Of a DNA stretch of 64,000 nt, positions 49,828-58,799 are shown piece after piece (positions within the stretch are counted from its first letter, which is position 1; every line of letters starts with the position of its first letter). Source of the DNA: Devosia sp. YR412 (GTDB taxonomy: Bacteria > Pseudomonadota > Alphaproteobacteria > Rhizobiales > Devosiaceae). A program made the position numbers and the translations under genes. The notes under the pieces were generated by a model. It was given only the letters and a program-made list of their open reading frames with translations. It was not told the origin of the DNA and ran no database searches. The DNA lies in contig NZ_FOFL01000001.1 in the NCBI RefSeq assembly GCF_900110945.1, positions 682,001 through 746,000 of the forward strand, in the 5' to 3' direction.

Positions 49828-50817
49828 CTATTTGCTCCCGTAACGGATGCGGGGATCGATCAGGGCGAGCAATATGTCCGAGATCACCGTGCCGATGACC
49901 GTCAGAACCGAGAGCAGCAGGATGATCGCGCCGGCCAGATACATGTCCTGCGTGGTCAGCGAGCGCAGCAGCATGGGGCCGGCCGTTGGCAGGTTCATCA
50001 CCACCGAGACGATGACCGAGCCCGAAACCAGCGCCGGCAGCAGCCAGCCAATGGTGGAAATCAGCGGATTGAGCGCCAGCCGCACCGGGTATTTGAGGAT
50101 GACCTTCCACTCGGGCAGGCCCTTGGCGCGGGCCGTTGTCACATAGGGTTTCTGCAGCTCGTCGAGCAGGTTGGCGCGCAGGATGCGGATCAGCTCGGCC
50201 GTGCCGGCTGTCGCCAGCACCAGCACCGGCGCCCAGGCATGGGCCAGGAAGTCCCAGATGCGCGGCAGGCTCCAGCGCGCCGTCTCGAACTGCGGCGAGA
50301 ACAGGCCGCCCATGGTGGTGCCGAACCAGATATAGGCGAGGTACATCAGGATCAGCGCGAAGAAGAAATTGGGTACGGCGAGGCCAATAAAACCGGCGAC
50401 GGTCGCCAGATAATCGCCCAACGAATATTTACGCACCGCCACGTAGATGCCGATCGGCACGGCGATGACCCACATGACAATGACGGCAAGGCCCTCGACC
50501 ATGATCGAGTTGCCGAGGCGCCCCCAGATCAATTCCCAGACCGGCCGCTTCCATTCAAAGCTCTGGCCGAAATTGCCCTGCACGATGCCGGTGATCCATT
50601 TCCAATACTGGATATAGAAGGGCTCGCCGAGCCCGTACTGGACGCGCAGGTTCTCGATCACCCGCGGATCGACCTGGTCACCGGTCGACGACAGCTGCGC
50701 GATATAGCTGGTCAGATAGTCGCCTGGCGGAAGCTGGATGATGGCGAAGGCCACGATCGAGACGGCAACAAGCGTGAGCAGCATGGCGATCAGTCGCCGG
50801 ATGATAAAACCGAGCAT
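49828..50817 (-). CDS. Opp/Dpp-type ABC transporter permease (DppB-like)
   Basis: 329-residue permease with six predicted helices: MLGFIIRRLIAMLLTLVAVS at the N terminus, IQLPPGDYL, YIQYWKWITGIVQGNFGQSF near residue 85, and the coupling motif PYVTTARAKGLPEWKVILKYPVR near 225. It lies 81 bases after the binding-protein gene; that gap holds a GC-rich hairpin (about 50845-50873) that may damp membrane-gene expression. Confidence 0.9.
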   Translation of the reverse strand: MLGFIIRRLIAMLLTLVAVSIVAFAIIQLPPGDYLTSYIAQLSSTGDQVDPRVIENLRVQYGLGEPFYIQYWKWITGIVQGNFGQSFEWKRPVWELIWGRLGNSIMVEGLAVIVMWVIAVPIGIYVAVRKYSLGDYLATVAGFIGLAVPNFFFALILMYLAYIWFGTTMGGLFSPQFETARWSLPRIWDFLAHAWAPVLVLATAGTAELIRILRANLLDELQKPYVTTARAKGLPEWKVILKYPVRLALNPLISTIGWLLPALVSGSVIVSVVMNLPTAGPMLLRSLTTQDMYLAGAIILLLSVLTVIGTVISDILLALIDPRIRYGSK

Positions 50818-50898
50818 GACAGGCCCTTCCAGTGGTTTCTATGTCCCCCCGCGGCATGGGAGCGCCGCGAGGGGTGGAAGCGGGGGGAGGTCTGCCCG

Positions 50899-52812
50899 CT
50901 ATTCGAAATACCAGGTGACCGGGTCCATCGGCGCTGGCGTCGGGAACAGCCAGGCGTTGAACATGGAGTCGGGCACGTTCTTGAGGTTGTTGCGCACGAT
51001 CGAGTAGGAGTTCGGCATCAGGCTCACGCCGACCACCGGGAACTGTTCCTTGGTGATGGCGAGGACTTGGCGGAACAGATCGGCGCGCTTTTCCGGATCG
51101 GCTTCGGCGCGGACCTGGTTGTAGAGGTCCATCTGCTCCTTGGCCCAATCAGCCGGCTCGACGGCGATTTCGGGCCGCGTGCCATTGAACCACTGTGCCC
51201 AGCGATAGGCCCAGACCGATTCATCGCTGAAGGGGAAGTAGTAGCGTGGCTCCTGAAGCGCCTCGATGCCGCCGTCACCGGCCCAGATCTGGGCGTCGAA
51301 CTCACCGGCCGGGCGCTTTTCATAGAACAGCGTGCGGTCGATATTGTTGAGCTCGAGCTCGATGCCGGCAGCGCCAAGCTGGAGCTGCATGATTTCGAGC
51401 ATGTCGATCCATTCCGGCCGCAGGGCCGAAATCACGTCGACGGTGATCTTGGCAGGATTGCCGTCGCTCATCAGATAGATGCCGTCGCCATTGCGTTCGA
51501 CAAGGCCGGCGGCCTCGAAATGCTGGGCGGCGAGATCGGGATCGAACTGGGTATATTGCTTGGCCAGTTCCTCATCATAGAACTGGCTTTCCGGGCGCGG
51601 CGCGACCTGGAAGGGTTCGCCCTGGCCGGTAAAGACCACGTCGATGATTTCCTGGCGGTCGATAGCGTGCGACAGGCCGACGCGGAAGTCCTTGCTATTG
51701 TAGAGCGCGTTCTTGACCGGATCGAGATGGTTGAGATTGAGCTGCAGCACCAGCGTATTGGACGCCGAGGGGATGACTTCGCCCAGATGATAGCCACCGG
51801 CTTCCTGGCCGTCGAAGAACAGCGGCTTGTTGACGTTGGTGGCGATGTGGCGTTCCTGGAAATCGATCTCGCCGTTGAGCGCGGCCAGTGTCAGTTCCTC
51901 GACGCCGCCCTGGCTCACCCGCATGTCGAGATTGTCGATATAGGGCAGCTGGTTACCGGCGCTGTCGGTCTTGAAATAATAGGGATTGCGCTTCCAGGTG
52001 ACGCGGGCGGCATTGGCCGACAGCGGCTGGTCGATCACCCATGGATACAGCACGGGCAGGTCGGGATTGGAGAAGCGAATGGTTTCCCAGCCCCAGGCGC
52101 AGCGATCCTGCAGATACAGCGCCCAGCTATCGAAGCCGGCGGCCTTGGCTTCGGCTTCGGCATTCTCGTTATAGGTGGGGTGGAACTGGCTGCAGTATTT
52201 CTTCTGCAGCGAGGTGATGTGCAACCCATCGGTCGAGGCCAGGGTTTCAAGGAACATGCCGTTGGGCTTGGCGAAGGTGAACTTGAAGCTGGTGTCGTCG
52301 ATGACGGTCAGCGTCGCCGGATTGTTCTTGTTGTCGATCCAGCTATTGGCCGGATAATCGGGGTCATTGTAGATTTCCACCGTGAAGGCGATGTCTTCAG
52401 TGGTGAAGGGCGTTCCGTCGCTCCACTTCACGCCGTCGCGCAGCTTGAAGGTATATTCGGTGGCGTCGGCATTGGATTCCCATCTTTCAGCCAGGTTGGG
52501 CAGCACGCCTTTCCACTCATGGTCGTAGCGCAGCAGGCCTTCATAGGCGACGGTCTTGACGATCATGCCATTGTCGCCGCCGCCATTCATGCCCATGCGC
52601 CAGGTGCCGCCATAGGTTCCGACGCTCGGGCCATCCACCACCAGCGGATTGACCGGCAGGCGTTCGGCGACCGGCGGCAGCGTGCCGGCCGATACCAGCT
52701 CATCCAGTGCTGGCGACTGTTGCTGCGCCAGAGCTGGCGCCGCCGCGAGCATCATTGCCGCGAGAGCCACCGCCCCGGTCAAACCGAAGACATTGTCTTT
52801 CCTCATCCTCAT
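50899..52812 (-). CDS. family 5 ABC transporter substrate-binding protein, probable oligosaccharide-binding
   Basis: 637-residue extracellular binding protein. The signal peptide ends at APALAQ near residue 31. The family 5 core shows LAERWESNADATEYTFKLRDGVKWSDGTPFTTEDIAF near residue 110 and FRVGLSHAIDRQEI near 370. At about 640 residues it is longer than peptide-binding DppA (about 535), as is usual for carbohydrate-binding members. The start lies in a run of ATGAGG repeats; ATG 52812, six bases after GGGAGG, is preferred. Binding protein of the DppBCDF-like importer. Confidence 0.87.
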   Translation of the reverse strand: MRMRKDNVFGLTGAVALAAMMLAAAPALAQQQSPALDELVSAGTLPPVAERLPVNPLVVDGPSVGTYGGTWRMGMNGGGDNGMIVKTVAYEGLLRYDHEWKGVLPNLAERWESNADATEYTFKLRDGVKWSDGTPFTTEDIAFTVEIYNDPDYPANSWIDNKNNPATLTVIDDTSFKFTFAKPNGMFLETLASTDGLHITSLQKKYCSQFHPTYNENAEAEAKAAGFDSWALYLQDRCAWGWETIRFSNPDLPVLYPWVIDQPLSANAARVTWKRNPYYFKTDSAGNQLPYIDNLDMRVSQGGVEELTLAALNGEIDFQERHIATNVNKPLFFDGQEAGGYHLGEVIPSASNTLVLQLNLNHLDPVKNALYNSKDFRVGLSHAIDRQEIIDVVFTGQGEPFQVAPRPESQFYDEELAKQYTQFDPDLAAQHFEAAGLVERNGDGIYLMSDGNPAKITVDVISALRPEWIDMLEIMQLQLGAAGIELELNNIDRTLFYEKRPAGEFDAQIWAGDGGIEALQEPRYYFPFSDESVWAYRWAQWFNGTRPEIAVEPADWAKEQMDLYNQVRAEADPEKRADLFRQVLAITKEQFPVVGVSLMPNSYSIVRNNLKNVPDSMFNAWLFPTPAPMDPVTWYFE

Positions 52813-52931
52813 CCTCATCCTCCCTGTTCCGGGCATTGACCCGGCGTTGCGTTCGGCGTCCGGTTGTTCCTCCACCCGGAGAGCCGCTTCAGTCTCCTGG
52901 CTCGCCTTGCAGCGAGCAGCACTCCCGCCCT

Positions 52932-54743
52932 TCAGAGCGGCGAGATGGTCAGCGCGAGGCGCCCGTCCCGGTCTTGCTGCCGGGGGGTGAACACCACGCG
53001 AATAAGATCGACGGCGGGCTGGTATTGCTTTTCGACGCCATCATGCCGGTCGAGGGAAACGTCCACCGCGCCGGCGTCATAATCGACCCGCAGGCCGGCG
53101 CTCTCGTCGCCGATCACCACGGCACCATTGCCGGTGGTCACGCCGAGCGGCGTCACCAGCACCGACTGGAAATCTCCGGGCCCGTTGGCAAAGGCAAAGC
53201 TGTCTTCGAGCAGCACGCGACCGCCCGGCGTCAGCCGGTCAAAACGCAGGCTGCGCTGCAAAGCGCTCAGCCCTGCCTCGGACGGATAGGCGGCGGCCAT
53301 ATCGAGCTCGAGGCGGTCCTCGTCAGCGCCATGGGTGTGTCGCAGCACCGTCGCGGCATGGGATCGGCCCGCCGCCTGCTCCACGCCATTGACCAGCGGC
53401 ACCGAATGGCCGCGCGAGGAGGCCATGATGTTGTCGTAGCGCTCCGGTCCGAAATAGGCTTTCGAATAACGCCCCCTGCCCGGATCGGTCAGCACCACTT
53501 TGCCGCCAACCACGACCATGAACGAGCCGACGTCGTTCTGATTGTGCATTTCGTCATTATTGCCGCCCTTGGCCGCAAGGCGGAGGGAGTTGGGATCGGC
53601 CGGTTCGAGGCGGCTGATCATCCAGCCCATGTCCGCGTACCAGTCGTGCGCACTGCCACCGAACGCCGTGTCACTGTCGGGCAGCGGCCAGGCATATTGG
53701 CGCAGCGGCCAGGCGAACTGGTTGAATACCTCCACCGCATAGTCATTACGCATGCCGAGCTCGGTCAGCGCCGGCAACTCAAGCCGCTGTGCCAGATGGC
53801 TCAACAGGCCGGGATGGAACGTCGGATTGCTGTCGGAATCCGAAAAGCTGGTCCAGACGCCCTGCGTGAGAACCGTGCGCACCGGAAACTGCGCAATATC
53901 GCGCACCTGGAGATCATCGAGCAGGTCGATGGCGCCGCCGGTGCGGGCATGCAGCAGTTGCGCCAGCACGACATAATTGCCAAAGCCATAGGACCAGTAA
54001 TCCGGCCCCTCGGTCGAACCGCCCTGGCCATCGAAGGTTTCAAGATAATCGGCAAGGCTATGCAGCCCGCGCGTGATGATCTCGGCCAGCCGGTCGAGAT
54101 CAGTCTCGAGAAAGCAAGCCGCCCCGACCACACCCGCCACGCAGACCGCCGTCCAGTTGTTGACCTGCTTTTCCGGCGTCGTATGCAGCCACCAGTGATC
54201 ATTGCGCTCAAGAAATGGTGCCACCGCCCTGCGATTGACCTCGCTGCGGATACGGGCCCGCAGGCTCGGCGACAGCCTGTCACCCAGCAGGTAATCGGCT
54301 TCGGCCAGATCCAGCGCCGTCATCGCAGCGGCGAGGTCCAGCGTCGGACGATCGGGAAAATCCAGCGTGCGGGCATGCGCCGGCCAGGCCCAATTGGTTT
54401 CTTCCAGCCGCGCCCACAGCAGGTTTTCGGCCGCGGCGGCAAAACCGCCCTGCCCCTCCAGCCATTCGGCCAGCGTCAGGCGATACAGCATGTTGCGGCG
54501 CTGACGCTGGGCATCTTCATAGCCCTCGCGCATACCGCTGCGCTGGAATTCGAGATAGAGTTCTGCGGGCAAGGCCGGGATCGCAACGACAGCATCTTGG
54601 GTGGCGGCTGACCGAAGCTGCTCGACCGCCTCGGTGCCGATACGCTGACGGATGGCGGCGGCGTCGCTCGGGAACGGCGCAAAGGCGGGAGCGCTTTGCA
54701 GCGCCAGTCGCATATGCTTGACGTTCCACCGTCGCAAATCCAT
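52932..54743 (-). CDS. heparinase II/III-family polysaccharide lyase
   Basis: 603-residue lyase-like protein. Residues about 60-330 form the alpha/alpha toroid (NDHWWLHTTPEKQVNNWTAV near 160). The C-terminal beta-sandwich heparinase II/III domain contains the hallmark NNDEMHNQNDVGSFMVVVGG near 400 and DPGRGRYSK. No clear signal peptide, so it would cleave imported oligosaccharides. ATG 54743 has AGGAGG six bases upstream. It is the first gene of the ten-gene operon. Substrate likely a uronate-containing oligosaccharide; plant-associated bacteria use this family on oligo-uronides. Confidence 0.85.
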   Translation of the reverse strand: MDLRRWNVKHMRLALQSAPAFAPFPSDAAAIRQRIGTEAVEQLRSAATQDAVVAIPALPAELYLEFQRSGMREGYEDAQRQRRNMLYRLTLAEWLEGQGGFAAAAENLLWARLEETNWAWPAHARTLDFPDRPTLDLAAAMTALDLAEADYLLGDRLSPSLRARIRSEVNRRAVAPFLERNDHWWLHTTPEKQVNNWTAVCVAGVVGAACFLETDLDRLAEIITRGLHSLADYLETFDGQGGSTEGPDYWSYGFGNYVVLAQLLHARTGGAIDLLDDLQVRDIAQFPVRTVLTQGVWTSFSDSDSNPTFHPGLLSHLAQRLELPALTELGMRNDYAVEVFNQFAWPLRQYAWPLPDSDTAFGGSAHDWYADMGWMISRLEPADPNSLRLAAKGGNNDEMHNQNDVGSFMVVVGGKVVLTDPGRGRYSKAYFGPERYDNIMASSRGHSVPLVNGVEQAAGRSHAATVLRHTHGADEDRLELDMAAAYPSEAGLSALQRSLRFDRLTPGGRVLLEDSFAFANGPGDFQSVLVTPLGVTTGNGAVVIGDESAGLRVDYDAGAVDVSLDRHDGVEKQYQPAVDLIRVVFTPRQQDRDGRLALTISPL

Positions 54744-54816
54744 TGCCATCCTCCTGGGTGGCCGCCCGTTCACGACCCGGCGCCTTAAGACGCCCATCCA
54801 AGGTAGGAGGAGTTTT

Positions 54817-54876
54817 ACGCAAGATCAAGTATTTTGCGCAAATCACGCAAGTTACGCAAATTTGGTCATTTTGCGT
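54817..54876. promoter_or_regulatory. cluster of TTGCGY half-sites before the heparinase operon, probable LacI operators
   Basis: Within 60 bases lie ACGCAA at 54817, TTGCGCAA at 54834-54841, ACGCAA at 54845 and 54854, and TTGCGT at 54871-54876. TTGCGCAA is a perfect palindrome. The same half-sites occur upstream of the LacI gene (56036-56085), which points to one regulator for both promoters. Confidence 0.6.
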
Positions 54877-54988
54877 CGAAAGACCAATCGTCTAGCTCTC
54901 GGAAAACACCGAACAACATCGTCAATGCTAACAGTCTGCTAACGCAATCGCCGTTCAGAATCCGTTATTTTTCGTTCAGAATCCCGTT

Positions 54989-55993
54989 TCAGACGGTAAA
55001 AACCGTCTCGCCCTCGACCATGGAAACGCCGATTTCGAGCTGTTGCACCGCCCGCTCGCCATCCATATGTTCGGCCAGCAGACGCACCGCGCCGCGCCCG
55101 ATCGCCTCGCGATCGACCCGCATGGTGCTGAGCCGCGGCGTGGCCATGTCGGCCAGCGGCAGATCGTCGAAACCAATGATGGAAAAGCCCGGCGGCAGAG
55201 GACTTTCGGGGCCATAGAGCGCCTCCAGCATCTCCACCGCGGCAATGTCGTTCCAGATGAAAGCGGCCGTCACCTCATGCTTGCCGGCCAGGATATCGGC
55301 CAGCAATTCGCCGGTCCGCCGCTCGTCGGAATTGACCACGATCCCGGCCGCGCCAGGCGTCTTGGCGATGGCCTGTTCAAAGCCTCGCTGCCGCTGCCGG
55401 ATGGTCGGCCGGTAGCGATGGGTATAATGCAAAATCCTGCGATGCCCGGCACTTAGAAGGCGCTGCGTGGCCGAGTAAGCACCATAATAATTGGCCGGCG
55501 CCACCGAACTCACCCGCATCTCCGGATCGCTGCCATTGACCAGCACCAGCGGCACATCGGCCTCCGCCGACCAGTCCGTCAGCTCATCCCAGGCATCGAT
55601 TCCGGCCAGCAGCAGCCCACCCGCATCAGCCTGCGCCACCTGCTTCTTGACCAGTTCCAGCGTCACCGCGGACTCATTGATCAGCCGCACATCCAGCGCC
55701 ATGCCCGACGCCGCCGCCTGCTCCCGCATGCCTTCTACGATGCCAAAATAAAAGCCGGAAAGCCCACTCGTCGCACTGCCCAGCGGCACCAGCGCCACCG
55801 CCCGCTTATCCCCCAGCACCGCCGCCATGCTATGCTTGGACTTATACCCCAGCGTCCGCGCCACCCGCTGCACCTCGCGGCGAACCGCGTCGCTGATTCC
55901 AATTTCATTGGCCAGCGCGCGTGACACCGTGCTGACCGAAACCCCGAGGCGCTCCGCAATGTCTGTCTGATTTGCCCGCTTTTGGATCGCCAC
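54989..55993 (-). CDS. LacI-family transcriptional regulator of the uronide locus
   Basis: 334-residue LacI protein. HTH at about residues 8-55 (NQTDIAERLGVSVSTVSRALANEIGIS), then a sensor domain with VALVPLGSATSGLSGFYFGI, GLLLAGIDAWDEL, AAFIWNDIAAVEML and SIIGFDDLPLADMATPRL. GTG 55993, with GAGGA nine bases upstream, is preferred; TTG 55999 is the alternative. It precedes the ten-gene operon in the same direction and has matching operator half-sites on both sides, so it should be autoregulated and control that operon. Confidence 0.87.
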   Translation of the reverse strand: MAIQKRANQTDIAERLGVSVSTVSRALANEIGISDAVRREVQRVARTLGYKSKHSMAAVLGDKRAVALVPLGSATSGLSGFYFGIVEGMREQAAASGMALDVRLINESAVTLELVKKQVAQADAGGLLLAGIDAWDELTDWSAEADVPLVLVNGSDPEMRVSSVAPANYYGAYSATQRLLSAGHRRILHYTHRYRPTIRQRQRGFEQAIAKTPGAAGIVVNSDERRTGELLADILAGKHEVTAAFIWNDIAAVEMLEALYGPESPLPPGFSIIGFDDLPLADMATPRLSTMRVDREAIGRGAVRLLAEHMDGERAVQQLEIGVSMVEGETVFTV

Positions 55994-56035
55994 GATCAAG
56001 ATTCCTCAAACCGGCCCACTTCGCGCCGACGATCT

Positions 56036-56085
56036 ACGCAATATTTGCGTATTTTGAGTTGCGCAAGCTTTTCCGCAAAACGCAA
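56036..56085. promoter_or_regulatory. palindromic operators between lacI and the ArsR-type regulator
   Basis: ACGCAATATTTGCGT (56036-56050) is a perfect 15-base palindrome apart from its odd centre. TTGCGCAA follows at 56059-56066 and ACGCAA at 56080-56085. They lie in the 154-base divergent gap between the LacI start and the ArsR-type start and match the sites at 54817-54876. Confidence 0.62.
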
Positions 56086-56147
56086 TTGATTGCATCAAAA
56101 ATGCTGATACAGATCGGGATTATGCCTTGCCATTGAAGTCGGGTGCC

Positions 56148-57080
56148 ATGAGCCGCAATTTTCTTGTTGTCGATCCGGAAGACAATCTCGATGTCTTGCG
56201 CGGCCTGGCGTCACCGGTGCGGGTGAAAATCCTCAAGCTGCTGCATGTCGAGGGACCGATGAATGGCAATGACATTGCTGAAAAGCTCGAGCTGCCGCAG
56301 TCGACCGTCTCGACCAATATCCAGATCCTCGAGTCTGCCGGGCTGATCCGCACCGAGACGCAGAAGGCGCGTAAGGGCAATCAGAAGATTTGCCACTCGA
56401 CCTTCGACGAAGTGCTGGTGATGTTCAAGGAAGACGTCAAACCATTGAAATCCAACACGATAGAAGTGGCCATGCCGCTGGGTCTTTATACCAGTTGCCA
56501 CGTTTCCGCGCCCTGCGGCCTCTGCTCGGCCGACGGCATTATCGGGCTACTCGACGTGCCGGATACCTTCCTCGAACCAGATCGCATGAAAGCCGGGCTG
56601 ATCTGGTTCACGCGGGGATACCTCGAATATCAGTTTCCCAACAATGCCAAGCTGAGCCAGACGACGATCGAGGCCATCGAGTTCTCCATGGAGCTCAGCT
56701 CGGAAGTGCCCGGCACGTCTGAAGATTGGCCGAGCGATATCACGCTGTCGGTCAATGGCACCGAGATTGGCACCTGGATGAGCCCGGGGGACTTTGGGGA
56801 CAAGCGCGGGGTCTATACGCCGGCGTGGTGGAAGCTGAAGGGCAGCCAGTATGGCACGCACAAGACCTGGCGCATCACCGCAGACGGTACTTTTATGGAT
56901 GGCGAACGGATTTCTGCGGTATCGCTGGCCGATCTGGACTTAGCCAATCGGCACTCGATCCGACTACGCATTGCCGTGAAGGACGACGCCAAACATCCGG
57001 GCGGCCTCAATATTTTTGGTCGCGGCTTCGGCAATCATGACCAGGACATCGTGATGCGCCTGCATAGCGCCGACATGTAA
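56148..57080 (+). CDS. ArsR-type HTH regulator with large C-terminal domain
   Basis: 310-residue regulator. The winged HTH spans about 15-85 (LASPVRVKILKLLHVEGPMNGNDIAEKLELPQSTVSTNIQILE). A Cys cluster CHVSAPCGLC lies near residue 118. The C-terminal part (about 195-305) is a predicted beta-sandwich (DITLSVNGTEIGTWMSPGDF, YTPAWWKLKGSQYGTHK) that looks like a carbohydrate-binding jelly roll. Most ArsR proteins are about 100 residues, so this is a sensor fusion of the COG4189 kind. ATG 56148 is used; TTG 56127 is possible. It precedes the arabinofuranosidase gene and probably controls it. Confidence 0.82.
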   Translation: MSRNFLVVDPEDNLDVLRGLASPVRVKILKLLHVEGPMNGNDIAEKLELPQSTVSTNIQILESAGLIRTETQKARKGNQKICHSTFDEVLVMFKEDVKPLKSNTIEVAMPLGLYTSCHVSAPCGLCSADGIIGLLDVPDTFLEPDRMKAGLIWFTRGYLEYQFPNNAKLSQTTIEAIEFSMELSSEVPGTSEDWPSDITLSVNGTEIGTWMSPGDFGDKRGVYTPAWWKLKGSQYGTHKTWRITADGTFMDGERISAVSLADLDLANRHSIRLRIAVKDDAKHPGGLNIFGRGFGNHDQDIVMRLHSADM

Positions 57081-57114
57081 TAATCATATATTTGCGCTTG
57101 AAGGCCCTCCCCGC

Positions 57115-57148
57115 CTCGTTTACAAACGAGATAGCTGATTTATATCAG
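57115..57148. promoter_or_regulatory. two adjacent palindromes before the arabinofuranosidase gene
   Basis: CTCGTTT-AC-AAACGAG (57115-57130, seven-base arms) is followed four bases on by CTGAT-TTAT-ATCAG (57135-57148). They lie in the 96-base gap between the ArsR-type gene and the GTG of the GH51 gene, 28 bases before it. They are likely operators, perhaps of the ArsR-type protein. Confidence 0.5.
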
Positions 57149-57176
57149 AAAAACGGGATTAAAAAGGGAGGGTGAC

Positions 57177-58688
57177 GTGAAGGCATCGGTCATCGCGCAT
57201 AAGGATTTTACGATCAGCAAGATCGACGATCGGGTGTATGGGGCATTCCTCGAGCACCTTGGTCGCGCCATTTATGAGGGCATTTACGAGCCCGACCATC
57301 CGACTGCCGATAAGGATGGCATGCGCGGCGACGTGGCCAAGCTGGTGAAGGACCTCAATGTTCCGGTGGTGCGCTACCCCGGCGGCAATTTCGTTTCGGC
57401 CTATGACTGGGAAGACGGCATCGGTCCGCGTGAAGACCGCCCGACCCGCCTCGACCTCGCCTGGCACACCTCGGAAAGCAACCAGGTCGGCATCCATGAG
57501 TTCGCCGACTGGTGCGCCACGGTGAATACCGAGATGATGCTGGCGGTGAACCTCGGTTCACGCGGCGTCGATGATGCCCGCAATTTCCTCGAATATGTGA
57601 ACCATCCCGGCGGCTCCTACTACAGCGACCTGCGCATTGCCAACGGCCGCGCCGAGCCGTGGAACGTCAAAATGTGGTGCCTTGGCAATGAGATGGACGG
57701 CCCTTGGCAGGTCGGCCACAAGGATGCCGACGAATATGGCAAGCTGGCCGCCAACACCGCCCGTGCCATGCGCATGTTCGACAAGTCGCTCGAACTGATC
57801 GTCTGCGGCTCGTCGAATTCGGACATGAAGAGCTATCCCGACTGGGAGCGCATCGTGCTCGAGCACACCTATGAGCACGTCGATTACATCAGCCTGCACA
57901 TGTATTTCTTCAACCCGGAGAAAGAAACCGCCAACTTCCTGACCATGGCGGAAAAGCTTGATACCTATATCGAAACCGTCGCTTCGACGATCAAGCAGGT
58001 GAAGGCCAATAAGCGCAGCAAGCGCGACGTCTATATCTGCTTTGACGAGTGGAACGTCTGGTATCACTCCAAGGAACAGGACAAGAAGATCCTCGAGGGC
58101 AATAGCGGCTGGCCGCATGCGCCGGGCCTGCTGGAAGACGTCTACAACTTCGAAGACGTGCTGATGGTTGGCCTGATCCTCAACACCTTCATCCGCCGCT
58201 CGGATGTGGTGAAGATCGCCTGTATCGCCCAGCTGGTGAATGTGATCGCACCGATCATGACCGAAAAGGGTGGCCCAGCCTGGGCACAGACGATTTACTA
58301 CCCCTATTACTTTGCCTCGATCTTTGGTCGCGGCACGGCGCTGGACCTCAAGGTCAACACGCCCACCTATGACGGCAAGTATGGCGATAACGCCGGTTAT
58401 GTCGACGTGTCAGGCGTTTACAACGAGGACGAGAGCACGATCAGCTTCTTCCTGGTCAACCGCCATGGCACCGAAGCCGCGGACGTGGACCTCGACCTGC
58501 AGGGTTTTGCCGCCGGCGAGGTGATCGACCACCAGGTGATGACCCACACCAATCTCGAAGCGGCCAATACCGCGAAGAACCAGACCGAAGTTGCCCCTCG
58601 TAAGGGTGAAGGCGCCAAGGCGGATGGTGGCAAGCTCAGCGTGACACTGCCGCCCTATTCCTACCAGATGGTGCGCGTGAAGGTCTGA
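57177..58688 (+). CDS. abfA: GH51 alpha-L-arabinofuranosidase
   Basis: 503-residue intracellular exo-enzyme releasing terminal L-arabinofuranose. N-terminal FLEHLGRAIYEGIYEP, VRYPGGNFVSAYDWEDGIGP near residue 62, the acid/base Glu in CLGNEMDGPW near 173 and the nucleophile Glu in CFDEWNVWYHS near 290 are typical GH51 residues. A C-terminal beta domain ends in YSYQMVRVKV. The start is GTG with GGGAGGG just upstream. No signal peptide, so it acts on imported arabino-oligosaccharides. No arabinose pathway genes are in the window. Confidence 0.95.
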   Translation: MKASVIAHKDFTISKIDDRVYGAFLEHLGRAIYEGIYEPDHPTADKDGMRGDVAKLVKDLNVPVVRYPGGNFVSAYDWEDGIGPREDRPTRLDLAWHTSESNQVGIHEFADWCATVNTEMMLAVNLGSRGVDDARNFLEYVNHPGGSYYSDLRIANGRAEPWNVKMWCLGNEMDGPWQVGHKDADEYGKLAANTARAMRMFDKSLELIVCGSSNSDMKSYPDWERIVLEHTYEHVDYISLHMYFFNPEKETANFLTMAEKLDTYIETVASTIKQVKANKRSKRDVYICFDEWNVWYHSKEQDKKILEGNSGWPHAPGLLEDVYNFEDVLMVGLILNTFIRRSDVVKIACIAQLVNVIAPIMTEKGGPAWAQTIYYPYYFASIFGRGTALDLKVNTPTYDGKYGDNAGYVDVSGVYNEDESTISFFLVNRHGTEAADVDLDLQGFAAGEVIDHQVMTHTNLEAANTAKNQTEVAPRKGEGAKADGGKLSVTLPPYSYQMVRVKV

Positions 58689-58755
58689 TTGCAGGCCTGA
58701 TGGACAACCTATGGTTAGCCATCCAGTAGTCAGTTGAAGCAATGTGGTGAAAAGC

Positions 58756-58787
58756 AACGGGGCGTCTCAGCGATGAGGCGCCCCGTT
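58756..58787 (+). terminator. terminator after abfA
   Basis: A 14-bp stem with one G-U pair: AACGGGGCGTCTCA, loop GCGA, TGAGGCGCCCCGTT, followed by T residues. It lies 67 bases beyond the abfA stop and just before the convergent GNAT gene. Confidence 0.9.
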
Positions 58788-58799
58788 TCGTATCAGACT

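Noticed and set aside
49591-52839. Open frame of 1082 codons on the plus strand
   Set aside because: Antisense to the Dpp permease and binding-protein genes, low-complexity His/Asp/Arg-rich translation typical of GC-rich shadow frames, no recognisable domain.
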